From positions 1 through 39,725 of the forward strand of contig JANJWF010000031.1 in NCBI GenBank assembly GCA_024709685.1: a DNA stretch of 39,725 nucleotides, read 5' to 3'. This DNA is from Thiobacillus sp. (GTDB lineage: Bacteria; Pseudomonadota; Gammaproteobacteria; Burkholderiales; Thiobacillaceae). The notes beneath the pieces are model-generated. The model did no database searches. It saw only the letters and a program-made list of their open reading frames with translations, and was not told the DNA's origin. How positions within the stretch are numbered: the stretch's first letter is position 1; every line of letters begins with the position of its first letter. Of the stretch, positions 16,088 through 24,494 are shown in pieces. The translations under genes and the position numbers were made by a program.

Positions 16088-17031
16088 CAGCGGCTGCGTC
16101 CTTTGATCGGGCGTTTCAGCGGAACGACGTCGACGTTGCACTGCTGGAACTTGTTTTCGACAAAACCGATGAAGGCATCGAGCAACTTGCTGCGGAATTT
16201 TTCCGGCGCATAGACCATCGACAGTTCGCGTGTCAGCCGGGGACTCAGTGGAATCGCAACCAGCGTGCGAAGCTGGATTTCCTTGGTGACGGTAGAGGCC
16301 GACATGATCGCCACGCCAAGATTGGCCTCGACCGCACCCTTGATCGCCTCACGGCTCCCCAGTTCCATTTCGATGTGCAGGTCGTCGGGGTTGACACCCT
16401 GGTGCTTGAAGAAATCGTCCACCACCTCGCGCGTACCCGAGCCGTGCTCGCGCGACACGTAGGGCTGGTCGGCGATTTCGCGGGCGTCCACGCTCGGGCG
16501 CGAGGCCAGCGCATGGTTGGGCGAGCAGATCATCACCAACTCGTCCTCGCAGCACGCCAGCGTGGTCAGATGGGGGTTGTGGGAAGGCGCCTCGATCAGC
16601 CCGACGTCGAGCGAATGATCGGCCACTTTCGCCGCCACCGTTTCCGAGTTGGCGACGGTCAGACGCGCCTGCACCTGCGGGAAGCGCTCCTTGAATTCCC
16701 CCAGAATGCGCGGCAGCAGGTATTCCGCGATGGTGGTCGAGGCACCGATCATCAAGGGCCCGGTTACCTGCCCGGTCAGTTCGCCGACGCGCGCTTCCAT
16801 CTCGGCGGTCAGGTCCAGGATACGCTCGGCGTATCCCAGCACCAGATCGCCGGCGGGCGTCAGCGAGATCTTGCCGTGGCTGCGCTCGAACAAACGGGTG
16901 TTGAAATGCTCTTCCAGCTGCTTGACCTGAAAGGTCACCGCAGGCTGCGTCATGTAAAGGATATCCGCGGCTCGGGTGAAGCTGAGCTGCTTGGCTACGG
17001 TGTAGAATACTTGAAGTCTGCGGTCGGCCAT
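16087..17031 (-). CDS. LysR-family transcriptional regulator (CbbR/CysL/YeiE-like)
   Basis: 314 residues. The N-terminal HTH contains LQVFYTVAKQLSFTRAADIL and TQPAVTFQVKQLE, followed by a coiled linker and a periplasmic-binding-protein-like effector domain (PLMIGASTTIAEYLLPRIL onward). Overall similarity is to the CbbR/CysL/YeiE group, whose members sense metabolites such as NADPH or sulfite; the effector here cannot be read from sequence. The gene is divergent from lplT across 157 bp, but lplT regulation is not implied by known biology. Confidence 0.88.
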   Translation of the reverse strand: MADRRLQVFYTVAKQLSFTRAADILYMTQPAVTFQVKQLEEHFNTRLFERSHGKISLTPAGDLVLGYAERILDLTAEMEARVGELTGQVTGPLMIGASTTIAEYLLPRILGEFKERFPQVQARLTVANSETVAAKVADHSLDVGLIEAPSHNPHLTTLACCEDELVMICSPNHALASRPSVDAREIADQPYVSREHGSGTREVVDDFFKHQGVNPDDLHIEMELGSREAIKGAVEANLGVAIMSASTVTKEIQLRTLVAIPLSPRLTRELSMVYAPEKFRSKLLDAFIGFVENKFQQCNVDVVPLKRPIKGRSR

Positions 17032-17188
17032 TAATTCCCGCCTCGGGGTCAGAAAAGTTTTTTATTCAATCACAAACCCGCCCGTGTTGAAATATTCCCC
17101 TTGCCAACCCATTGTATTGGCTGATCTTTTCTCAGTGCTTGGGCGCCGGCCCGATGCAGCCCCCCGCCGACCATAACCCGGGCAGCCC

Positions 17189-18406
17189 TTGAACCGCGCG
17201 TTTTATATCATCCTGGTGGCGCAGTTCCTGTCCGCACTGGCCGACAATGCCCTGCTGTTTGCCGCGATCGGCCTGCTGGTGTTCTTTTCAGCCCCGGAAT
17301 GGCACTCGCCGCTGCTGCAGACGGTTTTTGTCATCGCCTACATCGTGCTCGCCCCGCTGGTGGGGCCGTTTGCCGACGCCCTGCCCAAGGGCCGGGTCAT
17401 GCTCATCGCCAACACGGTCAAGTTCTGCGGCTGCCTCGTCATGCTGGCCGGGCTGCACCCGCTGCTGGCCTACGCCATCGTCGGCATCGGCGCAGCCATG
17501 TACTCGCCCGCCAAATACGGCATTCTCACCGAACTGCTGCCACCCGAAAGACTCGTCGTCGCCAATAGCTGGATGGAGGGCACCACCGTCGCCGCCATTG
17601 TGCTCGGCGCCATCATCGGCGGCGCGTTGATCAACCCCGAGCTGGCAGAGACCCTCCTCAGCAGCGCCGGACTCACATCCGTCGTCATCGCTCCCAAATT
17701 CGCCATCATCGCCATCACCAGCCTTTATCTCGGCGCCGCCCTCATCAACCTCCTCATCCCGCGCCTGCCGATCGACCACAAACTTCCCAGCCGATCACCG
17801 CTGTATGTACTGCACGACTTCTGGCACAGCTTCAAGCTGCTGTGGCGCGACCCGCTCGGCCAGGTGTCGCTCGCCGTCACTACGCTGTTCTGGGGCGTCG
17901 GCGCCACCCTCCGTCTGCTCATCATCACCTGGGCGGCGCTCAACCTGAAATACGGCCTCGACCAGGCGACCCAGCTCACCGCCGCCTCCGCATTCGGGAT
18001 CGCCATCGGCTCGGTGCTGGCCGGCAAGTTCGTCCGCCTGCAAGGCGCCATCCGCGTCCTGCCCGCCGGGATCCTGCTCGGCTTTGTGCCGATCGCCCTG
18101 ATCTGGGTGAACAGTCTCGTTCCGGCAGTGCTCCTGTTGTTGCTGGCGGGGATTCTGGCGGGTTATTTCGTGGTGCCGATGAACGCCCTGCTGCAGCACC
18201 GCGGGCATCTGCTGATGGGCGCCGGCCACTCCATCGCCCAGCAGAATTTCAACGAGAACATCAGCATCCTGATGCTGACCGGCGCCTACGCCCTGATGAT
18301 GCGTGCCGAATGGCACATCCACACCATCGTTCTGGTGTTCGGCCTGTTCATCAGCAGCGTGATGACCGCCATCTGGCTGCGCCACCGCAACGATGTCGTG
18401 CACTAG
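17189..18406 (+). CDS. lplT: Lysophospholipid transporter LplT
   Basis: 405-residue major facilitator with about twelve hydrophobic segments. The start AFYIILVAQFLSALADNALLFAAI and the motif MYSPAKYGILTELLPPERLVVANSWMEG are hallmarks of LplT, which flips lysophospholipids into the cytoplasm for reacylation. The partner acyltransferase Aas is not adjacent. The initiation codon appears to be TTG 17189; an ATG at 17153 opens only a 12-codon frame that ends over the TTG. The gene converges on the GGDEF-EAL gene with only 17 bases between the stops. Confidence 0.93.
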   Translation: MNRAFYIILVAQFLSALADNALLFAAIGLLVFFSAPEWHSPLLQTVFVIAYIVLAPLVGPFADALPKGRVMLIANTVKFCGCLVMLAGLHPLLAYAIVGIGAAMYSPAKYGILTELLPPERLVVANSWMEGTTVAAIVLGAIIGGALINPELAETLLSSAGLTSVVIAPKFAIIAITSLYLGAALINLLIPRLPIDHKLPSRSPLYVLHDFWHSFKLLWRDPLGQVSLAVTTLFWGVGATLRLLIITWAALNLKYGLDQATQLTAASAFGIAIGSVLAGKFVRLQGAIRVLPAGILLGFVPIALIWVNSLVPAVLLLLLAGILAGYFVVPMNALLQHRGHLLMGAGHSIAQQNFNENISILMLTGAYALMMRAEWHIHTIVLVFGLFISSVMTAIWLRHRNDVVH

Positions 18407-18423
18407 CTGGGATTGAGACCAGC

Positions 18424-20691
18424 CTACAGGGCACCGACTGCCGAAAGCGGCGTCGCCAGCGGCGCAGCGTGACCGATATGGAAACCCTGGGCATGCGAGA
18501 AACCCAGTGCAGTCACCTTTTGCAGCAGGGCTTCGGACTCGACGCCTTCGGCCACCAGTGCGTAGCCGGCATCCTTGACCAGGCGCGCCAGGTCCTCGAC
18601 GAGCACCGCCTGGCGCCCCTTCGCCGCGAGGCTGTGCACCATCGAAATATCAAATTTCACCAGATCCACCGGCATGCTCGCCAGATAGCGCAGCGAGGAA
18701 TAGCCGCTGCCGAAATCGTCGAGCGCAATGGTGAAGCCCCGCAGGCGCAGCCGGTTGAGGTTGGCTGAAGCCTGGGCAATCTGGGTGATGAGCGAGGTTT
18801 CGGTCACTTCCAGTACCAGCTTGTATTCGGGCAACCAGGCCACGAACTGCATCAGCTTGTCGATGACATGCGCATTGACGATGCCGGGGCCTGATACGTT
18901 GAGCGCCACCCCCGCCCCGGCAGGAATGCAGCCCGCGTCCAGATCGCGTCGCACCCGTTCCAGCACGGCCAGATCGAATTCCGATTCCAGCCCGCGCAGT
19001 TCAACCACCGGAAAAATGCTCGCAGGCACGATCAACCCACGCCCGCCGCGAATGCGCGCCAGGGCTTCATAGTATTCGACCCGCGACGAGGACAACGCCA
19101 GCACCGGCTGGTAGTGCATCTCAAGCAGGCCGGGATCGGCCATCGCCTCGAAGACCGCACTGGTTTCGGCGTTGGACACCAGGGCTTCCTGGCCCGCGCC
19201 CATCTCGGACGTATAGACCGCAATCTTCCCCTGTCCGGGACGTTTGGCGTAATACATCGCGATATCGGCCTGACGATGCATCCGTTGCAGCGCCTCGTCG
19301 TCGGCCGCATCAAGCGTTGCGATGCCGATACTGATGCGGACTGGTTCCTTGACCCCCAGCGCCGTGAAATCGTGGCGGAGAACGTGCTCCATGCAGCGCT
19401 CCGCCACCTGCCTGGCGCGTTCGGTGTCGGCGGATGCCAGAAGGGTCGCGAACTCGTCGCCGCCCAGCCGATAGAGGCGATCCGCCGCCCTCAGCGCGCC
19501 GCGCAGCGACTCGGCCAGACCCTGAATCACCTGATCGCCGACCTGGTGTCCGTAGGTATCGTTGATTGCCTTGAAGTGGTCGCAATCGAACAGCAGGAAA
19601 GCCACCCCGAGCGACGTATCGGCGTGGGTGCGCAGCATGGCGCTCCAATCGTCCTCGAAGGCGCGCCGATTGAAACTGCCGGTCAACGGGTCGCGGTGCG
19701 CCAGGGCCCACAATTCCTGGTTCTTGTGCGCGAGGCTGACATGCATGTCATCGAGCTGCCGCTGGTAGTCGTTCAGCGAGTGGCGCACGCTCTCGAGCTC
19801 CGTCACTGCCAGCAAACCCTGGTAGGACCCGCCGAGCGTTCCGTCCTTGCCGTGCCGCATCGCCTCGATGTGGCCGGAAAGCCGCCGCAGCGGTTTGGTG
19901 ACAATGGAGACCAGCGCCAGGTACGCGATCAGCGAAATCACCGAGATGATGAGGGCGATTTCATAGAACGAACGGGTGATGATTTTTTCGAGTGCACGCG
20001 TTTCCGGGTTGGCGATCGTTCTGACCTGCAGGGCAGGCATGACATCCTTGAGCGGCATGCTCTGGCCATCGCGCAGTGCAATGCGCACGCTGTCCAGATC
20101 CAGATAGCGGAATTTGCGCAGTTGATTGAGCCCGTCCTGAAAGTCGTACTTGAACCCCGCATAGCCGGCCAGCGCAGTGCGCGCCGTATCCTGGTGGAAC
20201 GGATAAAAGAAATACAGATGATCGTGCCCATTCTCATGTCTCACAAAAGGCTGCATGCCCTGTGTGGCGATATGGGGCGGCATGATGGCCTCACCCGTGG
20301 CGACGACCGACAGATTGCGTCCCTTGAGGTCATAGAGGTCCACCGCGTCGAGACTCTCGGTGCCCGGAAGCATGCCGGCCGCAAGCGCGCGCGTATTGCG
20401 CCAATAGGCGTAGTACGCGGGATTGTCCAGTTGCTGCCGCGCCTCGTCCCAATGCATCAGGGCCTGTGCAGCATCTTCCGCCTGCCGGGTCATGAGCCCG
20501 ATCGCCTCCTCGAGCTCCTGGCGCGCCAGCTTCTCTTCGGATTGCGCGATCTGGTCTTTCAGACGCGCAGTGTCGTGAAAGACCAGGGCCGCAAACACGC
20601 CCAGTGAAACCAGCAGCACGAAAAAGAACAGCAGCGCGTAATGGGCAATTGGCCGCGGCGAAAGCCGTTCGCGGATCGAAGCAAAACGCAT
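18424..20691 (-). CDS. Membrane sensor GGDEF-EAL c-di-GMP enzyme
   Basis: 755 residues. TM1 about 18-38, a periplasmic CHASE4-like sensor region (40-240), TM2 about 243-264, HAMP, GGDEF (motif 410-414, preceded by the RAAD inhibitory site at 401-404), then EAL. The cyclase motif and the phosphodiesterase residues (Glu542 of EALAR, Asn598, Glu628/Glu631, Asp658-Asp659, Lys679, Glu715) are all present, so both activities are possible and the net direction cannot be told. It lies three bases downstream of an exported hydrolase gene, one operon. The nearby Tad pilus locus makes adhesion a plausible output. Confidence 0.93.
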   Translation of the reverse strand: MRFASIRERLSPRPIAHYALLFFFVLLVSLGVFAALVFHDTARLKDQIAQSEEKLARQELEEAIGLMTRQAEDAAQALMHWDEARQQLDNPAYYAYWRNTRALAAGMLPGTESLDAVDLYDLKGRNLSVVATGEAIMPPHIATQGMQPFVRHENGHDHLYFFYPFHQDTARTALAGYAGFKYDFQDGLNQLRKFRYLDLDSVRIALRDGQSMPLKDVMPALQVRTIANPETRALEKIITRSFYEIALIISVISLIAYLALVSIVTKPLRRLSGHIEAMRHGKDGTLGGSYQGLLAVTELESVRHSLNDYQRQLDDMHVSLAHKNQELWALAHRDPLTGSFNRRAFEDDWSAMLRTHADTSLGVAFLLFDCDHFKAINDTYGHQVGDQVIQGLAESLRGALRAADRLYRLGGDEFATLLASADTERARQVAERCMEHVLRHDFTALGVKEPVRISIGIATLDAADDEALQRMHRQADIAMYYAKRPGQGKIAVYTSEMGAGQEALVSNAETSAVFEAMADPGLLEMHYQPVLALSSSRVEYYEALARIRGGRGLIVPASIFPVVELRGLESEFDLAVLERVRRDLDAGCIPAGAGVALNVSGPGIVNAHVIDKLMQFVAWLPEYKLVLEVTETSLITQIAQASANLNRLRLRGFTIALDDFGSGYSSLRYLASMPVDLVKFDISMVHSLAAKGRQAVLVEDLARLVKDAGYALVAEGVESEALLQKVTALGFSHAQGFHIGHAAPLATPLSAVGAL

Positions 20692-20694
20692 CCG

Positions 20695-21555
20695 TCAGCT
20701 TCCCGGTAAGGCCTGCAGCAACGCTTCCTGCAGATCGAATTCATACTGGTTGTCGAAGAAGTGCGATGCACCCGGGATCACGCGCACCGTGATGCCGCGT
20801 GCGACCAGCGTGTCCAGCCAATCCGCCCCCATGCGATCGTCCTGGCCTCCCAGGATAACCGCGGCCGGCACTGGTGAGTTGACCAGGGAATCGAGGATGC
20901 TGCGCCGACTCAGCTTCATGTAGGAAAGCAGGGCGGCAGACGGGCTGACATATTTCTTGCAGGCGCCGAATTCAGTCTCGATCAGCGTGTTGTCCCCACG
21001 GGCCGCACGATTGCGGAAATCCTGCGCCTGCTGGGCACGCTGCCGGGCATCCTGTTTCACCTCCACGTCGGTCAGGGCGATCAGCAGCACCTGCTTCACG
21101 GCTGGCGGAGGGTGACGGTCCAGATAAGTGAGCAGCTGCAAATTGCCGAAGCTGTGCCCCACCAGAATGATGCTCCCGTGCCCTTTCCGCAACAGCCAGC
21201 GAACCCAGAACGCAACCTCTGCCACATCATCATCCAGCGTGTGCAGGTGCACCGCCTCGCAGGGCAGGCTTCTGTTACGCCGCGAAATGCCCAGTGACAG
21301 CGTGGGTGCCAGCACGGTGTAGCCAGCCGCGGACAGTGCGTCACTCATGCTGGCGACGGTCGGAAACTCGCTGGTCTGAAGAAAACCATGCAGGATGAGT
21401 ACGGCAGACTGGCCACTGTTTCCCACGCGAAAGTCTGCACTGACGATTTTTCCGGACGGCAGGCTGGCTGCCACATTGCCCAGCGCAGCGAACGACGGCA
21501 GGGAGATCAACAGGCACGCCAAGGCCACCAGCAACGCTGAGGGTTCTCGGTTCAT
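20695..21555 (-). CDS. Exported alpha/beta hydrolase
   Basis: 286 residues from ATG 21555. The N-terminus (MNREPSALLVALACLLISL, ending near SFA-A) is a Sec signal peptide, so the enzyme is periplasmic. The fold is shown by ILHGFLQTSEF, nucleophile elbow GHSFG (Ser135), a likely acid in ILGGQDD (239-240) and His265 in GASHFF, giving a complete triad. The substrate is unknown. A frame running further upstream to 21819 contains no signal peptide and is rejected. It is paired in an operon with the GGDEF-EAL gene. Confidence 0.83.
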   Translation of the reverse strand: MNREPSALLVALACLLISLPSFAALGNVAASLPSGKIVSADFRVGNSGQSAVLILHGFLQTSEFPTVASMSDALSAAGYTVLAPTLSLGISRRNRSLPCEAVHLHTLDDDVAEVAFWVRWLLRKGHGSIILVGHSFGNLQLLTYLDRHPPPAVKQVLLIALTDVEVKQDARQRAQQAQDFRNRAARGDNTLIETEFGACKKYVSPSAALLSYMKLSRRSILDSLVNSPVPAAVILGGQDDRMGADWLDTLVARGITVRVIPGASHFFDNQYEFDLQEALLQALPGS

Positions 21556-21649
21556 TATTTTTCGGGGTGTAATTGTTCTTATATCGGTAGAAACGCTTCC
21601 AACCTGAGGGGGGAACGCGGAATTATGCTGCCAATATTGACACCCTGAT

Positions 21650-21673
21650 GGCAAGTGCCGAATGGCACTTGCC
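21650..21673. repeat. 10+10 perfect inverted repeat upstream of the hydrolase gene
   Basis: GGCAAGTGCC, GAAT, GGCACTTGCC. Each half is itself a GGCA-2-TGCC pseudo-palindrome, so the site reads as two adjacent dyads with 14-base periodicity. It lies about 95 bases upstream of the hydrolase ATG, a position suited to an operator. No T-run follows on either strand, arguing against a terminator. Confidence 0.65.
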
Positions 21674-21884
21674 TTGCGAGCAGTTCCTGGTTTGGAATAC
21701 CGATTATTTTGGTTCTCGGTTTCGGAGTGCGGAGAATACCTGTACCCGGCGGGGTCAAGCTCGGCCAATCGCGGTGGGCACCCAGCAGGCATAAAATCGC
21801 CGCTTCTACTGGGCCGCACCTGCCTTATGGAAGGGCCGCCTTTATGCCCTTAGGGTGTCGGCCCGATGCCTTGATGTTCCCACG

Positions 21885-21916
21885 CCCGCGCTATGGCTGA
21901 CCGGTGGCAGCGCGGG
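21885..21916 (-). terminator. Possible hairpin after the last Tad gene
   Basis: CCCGCGCT (21885-21892) and AGCGCGGG (21909-21916) form an 8-bp GC-rich stem with a 16-base loop, 38 bases past the stop of the TPR lipoprotein gene. There is no T-run, so it would be a weak or Rho-assisted end. Confidence 0.35.
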
Positions 21917-21954
21917 ATTTCACCGGATCGGTCGTATTCCGGAGAAAGCAGATG

Positions 21955-23511
21955 TCACAACCGCGCCGGCGTCGCTTCTGCCAGTTTGATTTCCTCCGGC
22001 CGCGGTGACCAGGCTGCCATGTCGTGTTTGATGTCATGCCCCAGGACGAGGCGAACATCGGTGCGTAATCCGGCCGACTCCACATAAGCCACTTTTCCCG
22101 GCAGCTGTGCCCCGAGCTTGACCGCCTGGCTTGCATAGCCCTTGCGGTATTCGATGCGGGTGACAGCCTTGTTGAACGGCCTCAGGTCGTAGATGCTCGT
22201 GGTTCGGTATCCGCGTCCGGAAAGATAATCCGCCACCTTGCGCGCCATCCCCTTCACGCCGTTGCCGTTCGCCACCACCAGCGGCAGATCGTTGGCCTTG
22301 CTCGGGGCTCCCGACGAACCGACAACCGCCGGGCTGGACGTTCCGGGGGAAACCCAGGCAGGCAGCGCATGCCGGATGTCGTTGCCGAGCACCAGCCTGA
22401 TCTTCGCCTGGCCACCCAAGGAAGCCACTTCGGACAGCACCACCTGTCCCGGCAGCAGCGTGCCCAGACGGCGCGCCTGTTCGGCGTGACCCGGCCGATA
22501 CTCGATGCGCGTCCACGCCTCGTTGAACCGCGGCTGGTTGCCCGCGCCGAGGGTCGGATAGCCCTTTGCAGCGAGATAGCGCGTCACACTGTTCGCCAGG
22601 CCTTTCACGCCGTTGCCGTTCATCACTTCGAGATAAGCGGCGGAATCGGACGCAGCAGGCGAGGCAGTTCCGGCCACTTCCGTCCCAACGCCCCCGTCCG
22701 TGGCTGATGCAGAAGCGCGTTCAGGCAACGCAGCAACGCTCCCGGCCTTCTGCGCCGATATGCGGAGTTCATATACCTGGGGAGCAACCTCGTTCAGCGC
22801 GAGCCTTGAATCAAGGCCAACCTGTTCGCTGGTCACGGCGGCAGGCACTGGATTGGATAGTACGGCCGCTGACTGCTCGCCGCTCGCCTCGATCCCGGCA
22901 GGAACGGGGGCGTGCAATTCATACACTTGCGGCGCAACGTGTTGCAACGCCGAGGCGGGTGAAGCTGCCGCGTTTGGAGCGGATTCGGGTGGGGTGCTCG
23001 CAGCCACCGGGACCTGATCATTGGCCGCACTGTTCATGGCCAGGTGCAGGTTGTCGCGTGCTCTCGCATTCAGGGGATCGAGCTTCAGCGCCTGCCGGTA
23101 AGCCGCCAGCGCCTCCTCGCGCTCGTTGAGCAGCCAGTAGATGTAGCCCAGATTGTTCTGTGCCGTGACCGAAGCCGGATCGATCGAAGCCGCCGCCTTC
23201 AATACCCGCAGCGCATCGTCGTACTGCCCCAGCATGGCATGGGCCACCCCCATGCCGGTCAGCGCCTCGACGTACTGGGGCTGCAGCGACACGGCCTGGC
23301 GGTAAGCCTCCAGCGCCATATCGTAGCGGGTCTGCCCGTGGTAATAGCGCCCCAACTGGTAAAACGCCTGCGGGTTGCTCTGGCCGTGCGTCACCCGCTG
23401 CACAGCCTCCATTTTCAGGCCGCCTTCGCCTTTTTGAGAGGTCTGGGTCGAGGCACATCCCGCCATCAATACAGCGGACATGGCCAGCGTCAACGTCTTG
23501 ATTCTCGGCAT
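21955..23511 (-). CDS. TPR lipoprotein (TadD-like) with two C-terminal LytR_C domains
   Basis: 518 residues. The lipobox LMAGC puts the lipidated Cys at 19. TPR units span about 45-158, in the position and style of TadD. A low-complexity Ala/Pro linker (160-290) contains the motif VAPQVYEL twice (192-199 and 242-249). Two LytR_C-type domains follow, each beginning with NGNGVKG(L/M)A (298-380 and 415-497) and sharing RIEYR and RLVLGxDI(R/K)H. The start ATG 23511 is 11 bases after the tadC stop; the frame stays open into tadC but that extension is antisense shadow. It is the last gene of the Tad operon and is probably an outer-membrane assembly factor. Confidence 0.87.
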   Translation of the reverse strand: MPRIKTLTLAMSAVLMAGCASTQTSQKGEGGLKMEAVQRVTHGQSNPQAFYQLGRYYHGQTRYDMALEAYRQAVSLQPQYVEALTGMGVAHAMLGQYDDALRVLKAAASIDPASVTAQNNLGYIYWLLNEREEALAAYRQALKLDPLNARARDNLHLAMNSAANDQVPVAASTPPESAPNAAASPASALQHVAPQVYELHAPVPAGIEASGEQSAAVLSNPVPAAVTSEQVGLDSRLALNEVAPQVYELRISAQKAGSVAALPERASASATDGGVGTEVAGTASPAASDSAAYLEVMNGNGVKGLANSVTRYLAAKGYPTLGAGNQPRFNEAWTRIEYRPGHAEQARRLGTLLPGQVVLSEVASLGGQAKIRLVLGNDIRHALPAWVSPGTSSPAVVGSSGAPSKANDLPLVVANGNGVKGMARKVADYLSGRGYRTTSIYDLRPFNKAVTRIEYRKGYASQAVKLGAQLPGKVAYVESAGLRTDVRLVLGHDIKHDMAAWSPRPEEIKLAEATPARL

Positions 23512-23522
23512 GATGACCCCCT

Positions 23523-24485
23523 TCAGTTTCCGCCCATGGTCGGCAACAACACGCGATAAATGCTGATGAACGCCGGTCCCAGAAGCACCAGCATCATCGA
23601 CGGGAAAATGCAGAAGATCAGCGGAAACAGCAGCTTCACTGCAATCTTCGCCGCAGCCTCTTCTGCGCGCTGGCGCCGCTTCGTGCGCAGGGAATCGGCG
23701 TGCACGCGCAGCGAATCGGCGATGCTGGTGCCGAAGCGATCCGCCTGCACCAGCATGGTGACGAGCAGGTCTACCTCCTCCACCCCGGTGCGCATGGCCA
23801 GGTTTCGCAGGGCGCGCTCGCGTGTCGCCCCGGCCCGCAACTCCAGCCCGACCAGATGCATTTCGTCCGCCAGGATTTCGCTTTTCAGGCGGATCTCCTG
23901 CGCCACCCGCGCGATGGCCGCATCCAGCCCCAGCCCCGCCTCGACGCAGATCATCATGAGGTCGATGGCGTCCGGCAGGTTCTCGAACACTTCGCGCTTG
24001 CGGAGGAAGATGCGGCGCGACAGATAAAGGTTGGGCACGTAATAGCCGACCGCGGCGAGCACGAAGATCCACATCATCATGATCTGGTTTTCCAGCGGCA
24101 CCGAGCGAACCCCGGAATACACCATGAACAGCACTGGCAGCAGGAAGGTCAGCACAGTTTTCGCCCCATAGAACACCAGTGGCGCGTTTTCGCTCCGGTA
24201 CCCCGCGTGCATGAAGCGCTGGCGCTGCGGCGAAGTCTCCCAACCTTCGCTGGGCAGCGACAACTTGCCCGCCGGCCCGAGAATGTCGACAATTTTTTGC
24301 TGCCACTGCGGCGGCATCACCGGTGCCCCGCCCCCGCCCTCGATCGCCAGTTCCTTGCCCTGCCCGGCCAGCTGCATCAGGCGAGCCCGTACCGGGCCCG
24401 CACTGAACAGCGCCATCACACCCAGCGTGGCCAGGACGACTGCGACGAATACCACCGTAAGGAAAATGATCTGCTGTAGCGTCAT
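23523..24485 (-). CDS. tadC: Tad pilus inner-membrane platform protein TadC
   Basis: About 320 residues with a type II secretion F domain (LPDAIDLMMICVEAGLGLDAAIARVAQE onward) and hydrophobic segments at both ends. With TadB it forms the membrane platform that couples the TadA motor to pilus assembly. The ATG 24485 is preceded by AGGTGG; GTG 24494, immediately after the tadB stop, is also possible and adds three residues. Confidence 0.93.
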   Translation of the reverse strand: MTLQQIIFLTVVFVAVVLATLGVMALFSAGPVRARLMQLAGQGKELAIEGGGGAPVMPPQWQQKIVDILGPAGKLSLPSEGWETSPQRQRFMHAGYRSENAPLVFYGAKTVLTFLLPVLFMVYSGVRSVPLENQIMMMWIFVLAAVGYYVPNLYLSRRIFLRKREVFENLPDAIDLMMICVEAGLGLDAAIARVAQEIRLKSEILADEMHLVGLELRAGATRERALRNLAMRTGVEEVDLLVTMLVQADRFGTSIADSLRVHADSLRTKRRQRAEEAAAKIAVKLLFPLIFCIFPSMMLVLLGPAFISIYRVLLPTMGGN

Positions 24486-24494
24486 CGCATCCAC

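Larger units (their letters stand above)
21556..21954. other. 399-bp gene-free stretch between the Tad locus and the hydrolase operon
   Basis: I see no convincing gene here; the small open frames on both strands lack family-like sequence and ribosome binding sites. It must hold the hydrolase promoter, but no clear -35/-10 pair stands out. It contains the nested palindrome at 21650-21673 and an 8-bp inverted repeat at 21885-21916. The rest looks like ordinary intergenic sequence. Confidence 0.7.

Noticed and set aside
19114-20607. 497-codon plus-strand frame opposite the GGDEF-EAL gene
   Set aside because: It is the complement of a gene with intact GGDEF and EAL motifs; its composition is His/Arg/Gln-rich shadow.
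21655-21900. 81-codon plus-strand frame in the gene-free stretch
   Set aside because: Overlaps the palindrome, lacks a ribosome binding site and resembles nothing I know.
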